The position numbers and the translations under genes are program-made. Shown here one piece after another: positions 54,194 to 63,417 of a DNA stretch of 64,000 nucleotides (its first letter is position 1; each line of letters begins with the position of its first letter). The DNA comes from an uncultured Lachnospiraceae bacterium (GTDB lineage: Bacteria; Bacillota; Clostridia; Lachnospirales; Lachnospiraceae), in NCBI GenBank assembly GCA_902761225.1, contig CACWJQ010000003.1, forward strand, positions 1-64,000, written 5' to 3'. The notes below the pieces were generated by a model. The model made no database searches. It was given only the letters and a program-made list of their open reading frames with translations, and had not been told where the DNA came from.

Positions 54194-56272
54194 ATGCTGA
54201 TAAACGGTAATACCCCAATAGAGGAACTTAAAGGTGTAGGTCCGAAGACTGCCGGATATTTTAATAGTATGGGAATACGTTCCTTAGAAGACCTCTTGAG
54301 GCATTTTCCCAGAACTTATCTGGTATTCGGCGGGCTGAAGAAGATATCCGAACTTAAAGACGGAGAGATCGCAGCCGTAAGAGCAAGGGTCGACAGCGTA
54401 GGAAATATCAGGCGCGTCAAAAACAATATGACGATACTTCCTATCGAGATCAGTGATGATTCCGGTAAGATGACCATCAAATATTTCAATATGCCCTTTA
54501 TGGCCAAGGCTGTAAGAAACGGCGGGTATTACGTCTTCAGAGGCAGGGTAAAGGCTGCCGGACGGGAATTTACTCTTGTCCAGCCAAGAAAGTATGCATA
54601 TGACGAATATACCGATCTTTCAGGCCGTTTTCAAAGCATTTACCCCCTGACAAAGGGACTGAAGAATTCACAGATAGTAAAGGCAGTCAGTTCAGCGCTT
54701 TCCAAGGCCTGCTTTTCCGAAGATTACCTGCCCGAAGAGATAAGAAACAGATATTCTCTTCCCGAAAGCGGCTTGGCTTACAGATATATACATAATCCCG
54801 AAAGCGAGCAGGAAGCAGGGCTCGGAAGAAGAAGACTCGCATTTGATGAGCTTTTCTTCTTCATCATGTACCTGCGGAAAAATAAAGAGCTTCTCACCGA
54901 TTCGCCTAATACATGTCCCATGATCGAATCTGCCGAGGTTACCAGGTTCATTGAAAAGCTTCCCTATAAGCTTACCAGGGGACAGTCCAAGGCTGTAAAG
55001 GACATGATCAGCGATATGACAGGGCCTTCCGTCATGAACAGACTGGTCCAGGGAGATGTTGGAAGCGGCAAGACCATTGTGGCTCTTATAGGTCTTCTCA
55101 ATGCAGTCTCCAACGGGTATCAGGGTGCGCTTATGGCTCCAACCGAGGTACTTGCGGCCCAGCATTTTAAGACTGTCAGTGACCTTGTAAGGAAGTACGG
55201 CCTTCCCTTTAAGCCTGCACTGCTCACCGGTTCACTGGGTGCAGCGGCAAAGAGAAAGATATACGATGGGTTATCATCAGGTGAGATCAATCTTGTTATC
55301 GGAACCCACGCCCTTATTCAGGATAAGGTAATATACAAAAACCTCGGATTGGTGGTAACCGATGAACAGCACAGGTTCGGAGTAAGACAGCGTGAGACCC
55401 TGGCAGGCAAGGGCATCGGTCCCCACATTCTGGTAATGAGTGCAACTCCCATTCCAAGAACCCTGGCGATAGTCCTCTACGGCGATCTGAGCGTATCAAC
55501 CATAAAGGAAATGCCTGAGGGAAGAAGTCCCATCAAAAGCTGTGTTGTTGGTGAAAGCTACAGGCCCTCTGCATATAAGTTCATCAGGGATGAGATCTCA
55601 AAGGGGCATCAGATATATATAATCTGCCCCATGGTGGATGAACCTGATGATGAAGATGCCGATCCCGAACTCCAGAATGTTGTAAGCTACAGCGAAAAGC
55701 TTAAGGAAGAACTGGGAGACAGATACAGGATCACCTATCTTCACGGAAAGATGAAGCCCGCCGATAAGGATAACATCTTATCGGAATATGCCGCAGGCAA
55801 TATCGATATCCTCATATCGACAACGGTTATCGAAGTAGGCATAAATGTACCGAACGCCACCGTCATGATGGTTGAGAATTCCGAAAGATTCGGACTTTCC
55901 CAGCTTCATCAGCTCAGAGGAAGAGTTGGCAGAGGTGACAAGCAGGGATATGCCATCTTTATGACCGGTAAGGATAATGACAGGATCAGTGAAAGACTCG
56001 ATATACTTGCTAAGACCTGTGACGGATTTGAGATAGCATCCTATGACCTTAAGACAAGGGGCCCCGGAGAACTGTTCGGTTTAAGACAGAGCGGTGATTT
56101 TGCCTTCAGGGTAGCTGATGTTTTTGCGGACGCGGATCTTCTGACGGGTGCATCCGAATTCGCAGACATGATACTTAAGACTGACAGGCATCTCAAAGAA
56201 GAGAAAAATAAACTGATAAGAGAGGAGACCGAGTATTTCGGCCGCAACAATCTCGATTTCAGAACTATATGA
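54194..56272 (+). CDS. recG: ATP-dependent DNA helicase RecG
   Basis: RecG reverses stalled replication forks and processes recombination intermediates. The 692-residue protein has the N-terminal wedge/OB domain that splits the fork (about 55-150). The two helicase lobes follow, with Walker A GDVGSGKT (Lys293), DEQH in VVTDEQHRFG, and motif VI LHQLRGRVGRG. The C-terminal TRG region is GFEIASYDLKTRGPGE. The length is normal. No strong ribosome binding site precedes the ATG. A short overlapping ORF (ATG 54187 to TAA 54210) could affect initiation. Confidence 0.97.
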   Translation: MLINGNTPIEELKGVGPKTAGYFNSMGIRSLEDLLRHFPRTYLVFGGLKKISELKDGEIAAVRARVDSVGNIRRVKNNMTILPIEISDDSGKMTIKYFNMPFMAKAVRNGGYYVFRGRVKAAGREFTLVQPRKYAYDEYTDLSGRFQSIYPLTKGLKNSQIVKAVSSALSKACFSEDYLPEEIRNRYSLPESGLAYRYIHNPESEQEAGLGRRRLAFDELFFFIMYLRKNKELLTDSPNTCPMIESAEVTRFIEKLPYKLTRGQSKAVKDMISDMTGPSVMNRLVQGDVGSGKTIVALIGLLNAVSNGYQGALMAPTEVLAAQHFKTVSDLVRKYGLPFKPALLTGSLGAAAKRKIYDGLSSGEINLVIGTHALIQDKVIYKNLGLVVTDEQHRFGVRQRETLAGKGIGPHILVMSATPIPRTLAIVLYGDLSVSTIKEMPEGRSPIKSCVVGESYRPSAYKFIRDEISKGHQIYIICPMVDEPDDEDADPELQNVVSYSEKLKEELGDRYRITYLHGKMKPADKDNILSEYAAGNIDILISTTVIEVGINVPNATVMMVENSERFGLSQLHQLRGRVGRGDKQGYAIFMTGKDNDRISERLDILAKTCDGFEIASYDLKTRGPGELFGLRQSGDFAFRVADVFADADLLTGASEFADMILKTDRHLKEEKNKLIREETEYFGRNNLDFRTI

Positions 56273-56289
56273 TTTTGGAGGGGAATTAA

Positions 56290-57156
56290 ATGTCATTAAA
56301 GATCGCTGTTGTAACAGATTCTAACAGCTCCATGAGCATGGAAGAAGCAAAGGAACTGGGAATCCATATGCTCCCGATGCCGTTCTTCATCGGAGGAAAG
56401 GAGTATCTCGACGGTGTAACGCTTACTCATGAAGAGTTCTATGAGAGGCTTAAAGGAGGAGATGAGATCCATACAAGCCAGCCCTCACCCGATTCGGTCA
56501 TGAAATTGTGGGATGAACTTCTTCAGGAATACGATGAGATCGTACATATCCCCATGTCCAGCGGGCTTTCCGGTTCAACAGGCTCAGCCTATCTTCTTGC
56601 CCAGCACTATGACGACAAAGTTCAGGTGGTTGATAATCAGAGGATCTCCGTTACCCTGAGACAGTCCTGCCTTGATGCCCTGGAACTTGCAGGCAGAGGC
56701 ATGAATGCACGTCAGATCAAGGATGAGCTTGAAAGAGTCAAGTTCGAAAGCAGTATCTATATAATGATAAATACTCTCGAATACCTCAAGAAGGGCGGAA
56801 GACTTACGCCGGCTGCCGCAGCCATAGGAACCATCCTCCGCATCAAGCCCGTGCTTCAGATCCAGGGTGAAAAGCTCGATTCATTTGCCAAGACCAGAAC
56901 CCTTCAGGGCGGCAAGGAGATAATGATAAACGCCATCAGGAAGGATATGGAGACCAGATTCGGATGTACTGAGAATTTCCATAATGTTCACCTTGAAATG
57001 GCATATACATACGATCTTGAAGAGGCTGAGAAGTTTAAGGAAGAGCTAAGTGCAGCATTTCCGGGTTACGAGATCTGTATGCGCCCCCTTTCTCTTTCCA
57101 TTGCCTGTCATATCGGTCCCGGCGCTCTTGCCGTGGCTGTATCCAAGAAGATCTGA
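56290..57156 (+). CDS. DegV family fatty acid-binding protein (FakB-like)
   Basis: DegV/FakB proteins hold one fatty acid and present it to FakA. The 288-residue protein has the family start IAVVTDSNSSMSMEEAKELGI. The fatty-acid carboxylate motif is HTSQPSPDSVMKLW, and IPMSSGLSGSTGSAYLLA is another conserved block. The second domain contains YLKKGGRLTPAAAAIG. GGAGGGG precedes the ATG. Its place behind fakA and recG supports a FakAB system. Confidence 0.92.
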   Translation: MSLKIAVVTDSNSSMSMEEAKELGIHMLPMPFFIGGKEYLDGVTLTHEEFYERLKGGDEIHTSQPSPDSVMKLWDELLQEYDEIVHIPMSSGLSGSTGSAYLLAQHYDDKVQVVDNQRISVTLRQSCLDALELAGRGMNARQIKDELERVKFESSIYIMINTLEYLKKGGRLTPAAAAIGTILRIKPVLQIQGEKLDSFAKTRTLQGGKEIMINAIRKDMETRFGCTENFHNVHLEMAYTYDLEEAEKFKEELSAAFPGYEICMRPLSLSIACHIGPGALAVAVSKKI

Positions 57157-57240
57157 CTGTGATCCCTGGGCATTAACAGCTGCAGGATATTCAAGAACAC
57201 AAGTTATCAGATTTTGTATATCAATACCGGAATAAGCTTA

Positions 57241-57267
57241 AAATCCACTAAATGTAGTGGATTTTTT
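57241..57267 (+). terminator. Intrinsic terminator after degV
   Basis: AAATCCACTA (57241-57250) pairs with TAGTGGATTT (57255-57264) around AATG, and the T tract continues to 57267. Confidence 0.85.
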
Positions 57268-57268
57268 G

Positions 57269-57297
57269 TTGTCATCGTGATTGATATATGATAGAAT
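57269..57297 (+). promoter_or_regulatory. Promoter for the topoisomerase operon
   Basis: TTGTCA (57269-57274) and TAGAAT (57292-57297) are 17 bases apart and lie immediately after the degV terminator. Confidence 0.6.
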
Positions 57298-57378
57298 TTA
57301 GAAGTTGCAAACGATTGTTCGGGGTATTTGCTCCAAGCCCCGATATTTCCTGCATGAAACAGATCATAAGGAGTTTTT

Positions 57379-59304
57379 ATGGCACCAAAGAAAGACAATT
57401 ATGATGAGCGCAGTATAACAGTACTGGAAGGTCTCGAAGCGGTAAGGGTACGTCCCGGAATGTATATAGGTTCCGTATCCACCAAGGGACTTAATCATCT
57501 TATATATGAGATAGTCGATAACTCAGTTGACGAGCATCTTGCAGGCTTCTGCGACACCATAAAGGTTACGCTGGAGAAGGACGGATCATGTACCGTATCC
57601 GATAACGGAAGAGGTATCCCCGTAGGCCGTCACGAAAAGGGCATATCGGCGGAGAGACTTGTGCTTACCACCCTTCATGCCGGAGGCAAGTTCGACAACA
57701 ATGCATATAAGACCAGCGGAGGTCTCCACGGCGTAGGCTCCTCCGTTGTTAATGCTCTTTCCTCAAGATTTGATATCACCATCAAGAGAGAGGGCAATAT
57801 CTATAAGGACAGCTATCAGAAGGGTGAGCCTGTTGTGGAGCTTGTGGACGGACTTCTCCCCTCCCAGGGCAAGACCAGGGATCACGGCACCACCATCAAC
57901 TTTCTTCCCGATGACACCATCTTTGACAGGACCAGGTTCAAGGAGGATGAAGTCAAGAGCCGTCTTCATGAGACGGCATATCTCAATCCCGGCCTTACGA
58001 TAGAGTATAAGGATGTCAGAGGTTCCGAACCTGAGACCATAACCTTCCATGAGCCGGAAGGAATAGTGGGATTTCTCAAGGATCTCAACAAGCTCAAGGA
58101 TCCGGTGACCGAGATAGTATCAATATCCGGCGAATCCGATGGTATACAGGTTGAGATCGCGTTCCAGTATGTTAATGAATTCCATGAGAACGTGCTGGGA
58201 TTCTGTAATAATATCTACAATTCCGAAGGCGGAACGCATCTTACCGGCTTTAAGACCCAGTTCACCACTGTTATCAACTCCTATGCAAGGCAGCTGGGCA
58301 ACCTGAAGGATAAGGATGTCAATTTCTCCGGCACTGAAGTCAGAAACGGAATGACTGCCGTTATAAGCATAAAGCATCCTGCACCCACCTTTGAAGGACA
58401 GACCAAGACCAAGCTTGATAACCAGGATGCATCCAAGGCTGTGGCAAAGGTTACAGGCGATGAGGTGGTAAGGTATTTTGACAGACACCTTGATGTACTG
58501 AAGGCTGTCATAGAATGTGCCGACAAGGCTGCCAAGATCAGAAAGGCAGAGGAAAAGGCCAAGACCAATCTCCTTACAAAGCAGAAGTTTTCCTTTGATT
58601 CAAACGGAAAGCTGGCCAATTGTGTATCCAAAGAAGCCGACAAATGTGAGATTTTCATCGTAGAGGGAGATTCCGCAGGCGGTTCTGCCAAGATGGCAAG
58701 GGACCGTATGTATCAGGCGATCCTTCCCATCAGAGGTAAGATACTCAACGTTGAGAAGGCCTCCATCAATAAGATCCTTGAAAATGCGGAGATCAAGACA
58801 ATGATCAATGCATTCGGATGCGGTTTTTCGGAAGGATACGGCAACGATTTTGATATTAAGAAGCTGCGCTATGACAAGATAATCATCATGGCCGATGCGG
58901 ATGTGGACGGAGCGCATATCTCCACGCTGCTCCTTACTCTTTTCTACAGATTCATGCCTGAACTGATCTTCGAAGGTCATGTATATATCGCAATGCCTCC
59001 ACTCTATAAGGCTCTTCCTTCAAAGGGTGAAGAGGAATACCTGTATGATGACAAGGCACTTGAAAAATACAGGAAGAACCACAAGGGACCTTTCACCCTT
59101 CAGAGATACAAGGGTCTCGGCGAAATGGATGCAGCCCAGCTCTGGGAGACAACACTGGATCCCAAGGCCAGAAGACTCAAGCAGGTAGAGATCGAAGATG
59201 CAAGAATGGCATCAGAGACAACGGAACTGCTCATGGGAACGGATGTCCCGCCCCGTAAGACATTTATCTATGAGCATGCTAACGATGCCAATCTTGATGT
59301 TTGA
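57379..59304 (+). CDS. Type IIA DNA topoisomerase subunit B (GyrB/ParE family)
   Basis: This is the ATPase and TOPRIM subunit of gyrase or topoisomerase IV. The 641-residue protein has the GHKL ATP site (EIVDNSVDEHLAG, DNGRGIPVG, GGLHGVGSSVVNAL). It also has the TOPRIM acidic residues (EGDSAGGSA, DADVDGAHI) and the conserved QRYKGLGEMDAAQLWETT. The gyrase-like KTKLGN motif reads KTKLDNQDAS. Together with a partner that lacks a GyrA box, this favours topoisomerase IV (parE), but I leave the symbol open. No dnaA, dnaN or recF is adjacent, so this is not the origin-linked gyrase locus. Confidence 0.88.
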   Translation: MAPKKDNYDERSITVLEGLEAVRVRPGMYIGSVSTKGLNHLIYEIVDNSVDEHLAGFCDTIKVTLEKDGSCTVSDNGRGIPVGRHEKGISAERLVLTTLHAGGKFDNNAYKTSGGLHGVGSSVVNALSSRFDITIKREGNIYKDSYQKGEPVVELVDGLLPSQGKTRDHGTTINFLPDDTIFDRTRFKEDEVKSRLHETAYLNPGLTIEYKDVRGSEPETITFHEPEGIVGFLKDLNKLKDPVTEIVSISGESDGIQVEIAFQYVNEFHENVLGFCNNIYNSEGGTHLTGFKTQFTTVINSYARQLGNLKDKDVNFSGTEVRNGMTAVISIKHPAPTFEGQTKTKLDNQDASKAVAKVTGDEVVRYFDRHLDVLKAVIECADKAAKIRKAEEKAKTNLLTKQKFSFDSNGKLANCVSKEADKCEIFIVEGDSAGGSAKMARDRMYQAILPIRGKILNVEKASINKILENAEIKTMINAFGCGFSEGYGNDFDIKKLRYDKIIIMADADVDGAHISTLLLTLFYRFMPELIFEGHVYIAMPPLYKALPSKGEEEYLYDDKALEKYRKNHKGPFTLQRYKGLGEMDAAQLWETTLDPKARRLKQVEIEDARMASETTELLMGTDVPPRKTFIYEHANDANLDV

Positions 59305-59323
59305 TATTTGGAAGGTCTGATCT

Positions 59324-61573
59324 ATGGCTAAGATAGAAGAGAAGATAATCAAAACAGAATATTCCGAGGAGATGCAGAAGTCATATGTTGACTATGCGAT
59401 GAGCGTTATCGTATCACGTGCGCTTCCCGATGTCAGGGACGGTCTCAAGCCCGTTCAGAGAAGAACCCTTTACGATATGAGGGAACTCGGTATCACATAT
59501 GATAAGCCTTACAGAAAGAGCGCCCGTATCGTCGGAGATACAATGGGTAAATATCACCCCCACGGTGATTCTTCGATATATGAAGCTCTTGTCGTAATGA
59601 GCCAGGATTTCAAAAAGGGACTTCCCCTTGTAGACGGACACGGTAACTTCGGAACCATCGAAGGCGACGGTGCAGCTGCGATGCGTTATACGGAGGCAAG
59701 ACTTAAGAAGATCACCCAGCTTGCCCTCCTTGACGATCTGGACAAGGATACAGTTGACTTCGTGCCTAACTTCGATGAGACCGAGCGCGAGCCCGAGGTT
59801 CTTCCCTGCAGGATTCCCAACCTTCTCATAAACGGATCCGAGGGTATAGCCGTAGGTATGGCTACCAATATCCCCCCTCATAACTTTGGTGAGACCATTG
59901 ATGCCATGAAGGCATTTATCATGAATGAAGAGATCTCCACCAGAGAACTCATGAGATATATCAAGGGACCGGATTTTCCTACAGGCGGCATCATCATCAA
60001 TAAGGATGACCTCAAGGATATATATGAGACCGGTAACGGCAAGATAAGGATCAGAGGCGTTGCCAATGTAGAAAAGCTCAAAAACGGACATCAGAATGTT
60101 GTCATAACCGAGATTCCCTATACGATGGTCGGCGCGGGAATAGGCAAGTTCCTTCAGGAAGTGGCAGCGCTTTCCGAGTCCAAGAAGACCCAGGATATCG
60201 TGGATATCTCCAACCAGTCTTCCAAGGAAGGAATACGTATAGTGATCGAGCTCAAGGCAAATGCAGATGCCGAGAACTTTATCAATCTTCTCTATAAGAA
60301 GACCCATCTTGAAGATACCTTCGGCGTTAACATGCTGGCGATCAAGGACGGAAGACCGGAGACCATGTCTCTCAGGTCAGTGCTTAAGGCTGTTGTCGAT
60401 TTCCAGTATCAGATCAATACAAGAAAATATAATGCGCTCCTTTCCAAGGAGATGGAGAAGAAGGAGATACAGGAAGGTCTCATAAAAGCCTGCAATCTCA
60501 TCGACCTTATCATCGAGATAATCAGAGGCTCCAGCGACCGTAAAATGGCTGAGGACTGCCTTGTAAAGGGCATCACAGACGGTATCAGGTTCAAGACCAA
60601 GGAATCGGCCATCATGGCTTCACAGCTCATGTTTACCGAGCGTCAGGCTAAAGCCATACTCGATATGAGACTGTACAGACTCATCGGACTCGAGATAGCG
60701 GCTCTCAACAAGGATCACGAGAACACCCTTGCCAATATCTACAGGTACGAGGATATCCTCGACCGCAGGGAGTCCATGGCACAGGTCATCATCGCCGATC
60801 TTGAGAGCTTCAAGAAGGAATTCGGAAGCAAGAGAAAGACACGCATCGAAAATGCCGAAGAAGCCGTCTATAAGGAAAAAGAATTCGAAGAAATGGATGT
60901 CTATTTCATTATGGACAGATTCGGATACTGCAAGATGATCGACCTTCCCACATTCGACAGGAACAGGGATGCCATCGCCGAGGAGATGAAGTTCTGCCTG
61001 CCTGTCCGCAACAACGGAAGGATAGCTGTATTTACCGAAAACGGGCAGATGCATACCATTAAGATGACGGATCTTCCCATGTCCAAATTCCGTGACAAAG
61101 GAGTTCCGGTAGATAATATAACCAATTACGACTCATCAAATGATATGATCATATATGCAGAGGATCTCTCCACGGTTCTTCTCGGAAGATATCTCTTCGT
61201 AACTGCAGCTGCAATGTGCAAGGTTACGGGAGGAACTGAATTTGATGTCAGCTCAAGACGTACCGTCACTGCCACCAAACTGAACGAAGGCGACAGGATA
61301 GTCTCCATCCGCAAGGTCAGGACGGAAGAGAATGTCATTCTTCAGTCGTCAAACGGCTACTTCATAAGGTTCAATATTGCCGAGATACCGGAGATGAAGA
61401 AGACTGCGGCCGGTGTAAAGGGCATGAAGCTTGACGGAACCGACAAGGTTGAAAATGCATATATCACCGATATTGTGTCAGAAAATGTGATAGAATACGG
61501 AACGAGGACCGTTTCCCTTAACTCCATCAAGCTGCTCGGACGCGGGGCAAAGGGAACCAGGATCAAGGGTTAG
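59324..61573 (+). CDS. Type IIA DNA topoisomerase subunit A (GyrA/ParC family)
   Basis: This subunit breaks and rejoins DNA with the active-site Tyr122 (AMRYTEARL). The quinolone-resistance region is [10 protein letters not shown], with Ser83 and Glu87, the sensitive type in Gram-positive bacteria. The 749-residue protein has the winged-helix/tower domains and a C-terminal beta-pinwheel (about 505-749). I find no QRRGGRG-type GyrA box. The equivalent stretch reads [12 protein letters not shown], so decatenating topoisomerase IV (ParC) is more likely than gyrase. It begins 20 bases after the B subunit, and rsmD follows after 12 bases. Confidence 0.88.
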   Translation: MAKIEEKIIKTEYSEEMQKSYVDYAMSVIVSRALPDVRDGLKPVQRRTLYDMRELGITYDKPYRKSARIVGDTMGKYHPHGDSSIYEALVVMSQDFKKGLPLVDGHGNFGTIEGDGAAAMRYTEARLKKITQLALLDDLDKDTVDFVPNFDETEREPEVLPCRIPNLLINGSEGIAVGMATNIPPHNFGETIDAMKAFIMNEEISTRELMRYIKGPDFPTGGIIINKDDLKDIYETGNGKIRIRGVANVEKLKNGHQNVVITEIPYTMVGAGIGKFLQEVAALSESKKTQDIVDISNQSSKEGIRIVIELKANADAENFINLLYKKTHLEDTFGVNMLAIKDGRPETMSLRSVLKAVVDFQYQINTRKYNALLSKEMEKKEIQEGLIKACNLIDLIIEIIRGSSDRKMAEDCLVKGITDGIRFKTKESAIMASQLMFTERQAKAILDMRLYRLIGLEIAALNKDHENTLANIYRYEDILDRRESMAQVIIADLESFKKEFGSKRKTRIENAEEAVYKEKEFEEMDVYFIMDRFGYCKMIDLPTFDRNRDAIAEEMKFCLPVRNNGRIAVFTENGQMHTIKMTDLPMSKFRDKGVPVDNITNYDSSNDMIIYAEDLSTVLLGRYLFVTAAAMCKVTGGTEFDVSSRRTVTATKLNEGDRIVSIRKVRTEENVILQSSNGYFIRFNIAEIPEMKKTAAGVKGMKLDGTDKVENAYITDIVSENVIEYGTRTVSLNSIKLLGRGAKGTRIKG

Positions 61574-61584
61574 AAAGGACGCGT

Positions 61585-62145
61585 ATGAGAGTTATCGCGG
61601 GCGAATGCAGGTCAATGCCACTCAAGACTCCTGCAGGTGAAGATATAACAAGACCCACACAGGATATAATCAAAGAGACTTTGTTTAATATCCTTCAGGG
61701 TGATATTGCAGGATCTGTGATGATCGATCTCTTTGCAGGAAGCGGACAGATAGGCATAGAGGCTCTCAGCCGCGGTGCCAGGAAGGTCTATTTTATCGAT
61801 AACGGCAGGGAGCCCATCAAATGCATCACTGACAATGTCGCTTTTACTAAGATGACGGACAAGTCAGTCATCCTTAAAGCCGATGCGGTTTCCGGTCTTC
61901 AGTCGGTATTTGAGAAGCATATAGACATCATCTATATGGATGCCCCCTACAAGAAAGGGTATGAGAAGAATGTGCTCAAGCAGCTGTCCTATATGAAGTA
62001 CTGTGACAGCGACACCCTTATCATCATAGAGGCTGACAAGAATGATGATTTCAGTTATACTGAAGAAGTCGGTTTTGAAGTGATCAGGAGAAAGGAATAC
62101 AAGGGCAATATGCATCTGTTTCTCCGTAAGATCGATAAGAACTGA
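61585..62145 (+). CDS. rsmD: 16S rRNA (guanine(966)-N(2))-methyltransferase
   Basis: RsmD methylates G966 of 16S rRNA during 30S maturation. The 186-residue protein begins MRVIAGECRSMPLKTPAGED and shows the SAM site DLFAGSGQIGIEALSRGA. The catalytic NPPY-type motif is the variant DAPY (YMDAPYKKGYE). AAAGGA precedes the ATG. rsmD followed by coaD is a common pair in Firmicutes. Confidence 0.93.
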   Translation: MRVIAGECRSMPLKTPAGEDITRPTQDIIKETLFNILQGDIAGSVMIDLFAGSGQIGIEALSRGARKVYFIDNGREPIKCITDNVAFTKMTDKSVILKADAVSGLQSVFEKHIDIIYMDAPYKKGYEKNVLKQLSYMKYCDSDTLIIIEADKNDDFSYTEEVGFEVIRRKEYKGNMHLFLRKIDKN

Positions 62146-62193
62146 TACTTAAGGATTACGATACCGGATTAACGTTTAAAACAGGTGGATCAT

Positions 62194-62676
62194 ATGAACA
62201 GAGCATTATATCCCGGCAGCTTTGATCCCATGACTTTGGGGCATCTTGACATCATCAGAAGAGCATCTCTAATGTTCGATGAACTCATAGTTGCGGTACT
62301 CGATAACACGCAAAAGACTCCGTTGTTTTCAACTGATGAACGTGTTAAAATATTGCAGGAAGCGACTAAGGATATGCCCAATGTCAAGGTCGATTATTTC
62401 AGGGGACTGACGGTTGATTACTGTCTTCAGAACAACCTTCACATAATGGTAAGAGGTCTGAGGGCTGTCACCGATTTTGAGTATGAACTTCAGATCGCTC
62501 AGACCAACAGGAAGATCTCCGATAATCGTGTTGATACGGTATTCCTGACTACAGATCTTCAGTATTCTTACCTGAGTTCTTCAACAGTCAAGGAGATTGC
62601 CAAGTATGGCGGGGATGTAAGTCATTCCGTTACTCCGTATGTTGAAGAAGCGCTCAGAGCAAAATATTCTAAATAA
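62194..62676 (+). CDS. coaD: Phosphopantetheine adenylyltransferase
   Basis: CoaD adenylylates 4'-phosphopantetheine, the step before CoaE. I start at the ATG at 62194, because the AGGTGG motif at 62183-62188 is then 5 bases away. The GTG at 62185 would lie within it. The 160-residue protein has YPGSFDPMTLGHLD with the T-x-G-H nucleotidyltransferase motif (His17) and the C-terminal YLSSSTVKEIA motif. Confidence 0.96.
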   Translation: MNRALYPGSFDPMTLGHLDIIRRASLMFDELIVAVLDNTQKTPLFSTDERVKILQEATKDMPNVKVDYFRGLTVDYCLQNNLHIMVRGLRAVTDFEYELQIAQTNRKISDNRVDTVFLTTDLQYSYLSSSTVKEIAKYGGDVSHSVTPYVEEALRAKYSK

Positions 62677-62691
62677 AGCTGAGGGAAACCA

Positions 62692-63324
62692 ATGGAAAGA
62701 AAAATGGAAAGCCAGATCTTCGGTGTTATCGACGAACTTGAAGCTTATATCTCTGAATGTAAGCCAAAGCTTCTTTCAAGCACAGATATCATCTGTGAGA
62801 AGGACGTGATCCAGAATTACATTGATGAGCTTAGAAGAAAAGCTCCCGAAGAGATCGCAAGATATCAGAAGATCATCAGCAATCAGGACAGCATTCTCGA
62901 TAATGCAAGAAAAATGGCTGACGGTCTCATTGAGAAGGCTACTGCTCAGACGGATGAAATGCTCAGCCAGAATGAGATCATGAAGAAGGCATATCAGCAG
63001 GCTGAAGCCGTTACCAGACAGACCATGGCAGAGGCTCAGAATATCCTTGATAATGCCACCAATGAAGCCAATGCGTGCAGAGAAGCCGCTATGGAATATA
63101 TGGAAGATGTCATGAACTATGTAGAGGGACTTCTTTCATCATCCAGCAGAACCGTCTCAGACCAGTATGATTCGCTTCTTAACGCTCTGAGTTCCAAGCT
63201 CCAGGCTGTAAAGAGCGATCATGATTCCCTCAGGGCATCAAGATCAGGTAAGACACAGGAGACTTCCGAAGAATCATCAGGTCCGAATGTAAGTACGGTT
63301 TATCCTGATTCAGACAAGGAATGA
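62692..63324 (+). CDS. Coiled-coil protein (resembles V-type ATPase subunit H-like/DivIVA-like proteins)
   Basis: The 210-residue protein is mostly long helix with heptad-like repeats (about 40-165) and an Ala/Glu/Gln-rich centre. It ends in a serine-rich, acidic tail. It has no signal peptide. Similar proteins sit behind coaD in Lachnospiraceae and are named ATPase or vacuolar ATPase subunit H by weak similarity. Nothing here supports an ATPase, since no P-loop is present. GAGGG precedes the ATG by about 6 bases. A scaffold role at the membrane or septum is only a guess. Confidence 0.75.
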   Translation: MERKMESQIFGVIDELEAYISECKPKLLSSTDIICEKDVIQNYIDELRRKAPEEIARYQKIISNQDSILDNARKMADGLIEKATAQTDEMLSQNEIMKKAYQQAEAVTRQTMAEAQNILDNATNEANACREAAMEYMEDVMNYVEGLLSSSSRTVSDQYDSLLNALSSKLQAVKSDHDSLRASRSGKTQETSEESSGPNVSTVYPDSDKE

Positions 63325-63331
63325 TAAAAAG

Positions 63332-63358
63332 CCGGCTTGAATAAAGCCGGTTTTTTTC
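63332..63358 (+). terminator. Intrinsic terminator after the coaD operon
   Basis: CCGGCTT (63332-63338) pairs with AAGCCGG (63344-63350) around GAATA, followed by seven T residues. Confidence 0.85.
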
Positions 63359-63417
63359 TTGATGAATTGCAAGGATACACCTGTATAAGTTCCATTTCAC
63401 AAGATACAAAACATGAT

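Noticed and set aside
58281-58691. Minus-strand open frames inside the topoisomerase genes, including one of 297 codons at 59414-60307.
   Set aside because: They overlap strongly conserved genes and have no ribosome binding sites. They arise from the codon pattern of the sense gene.
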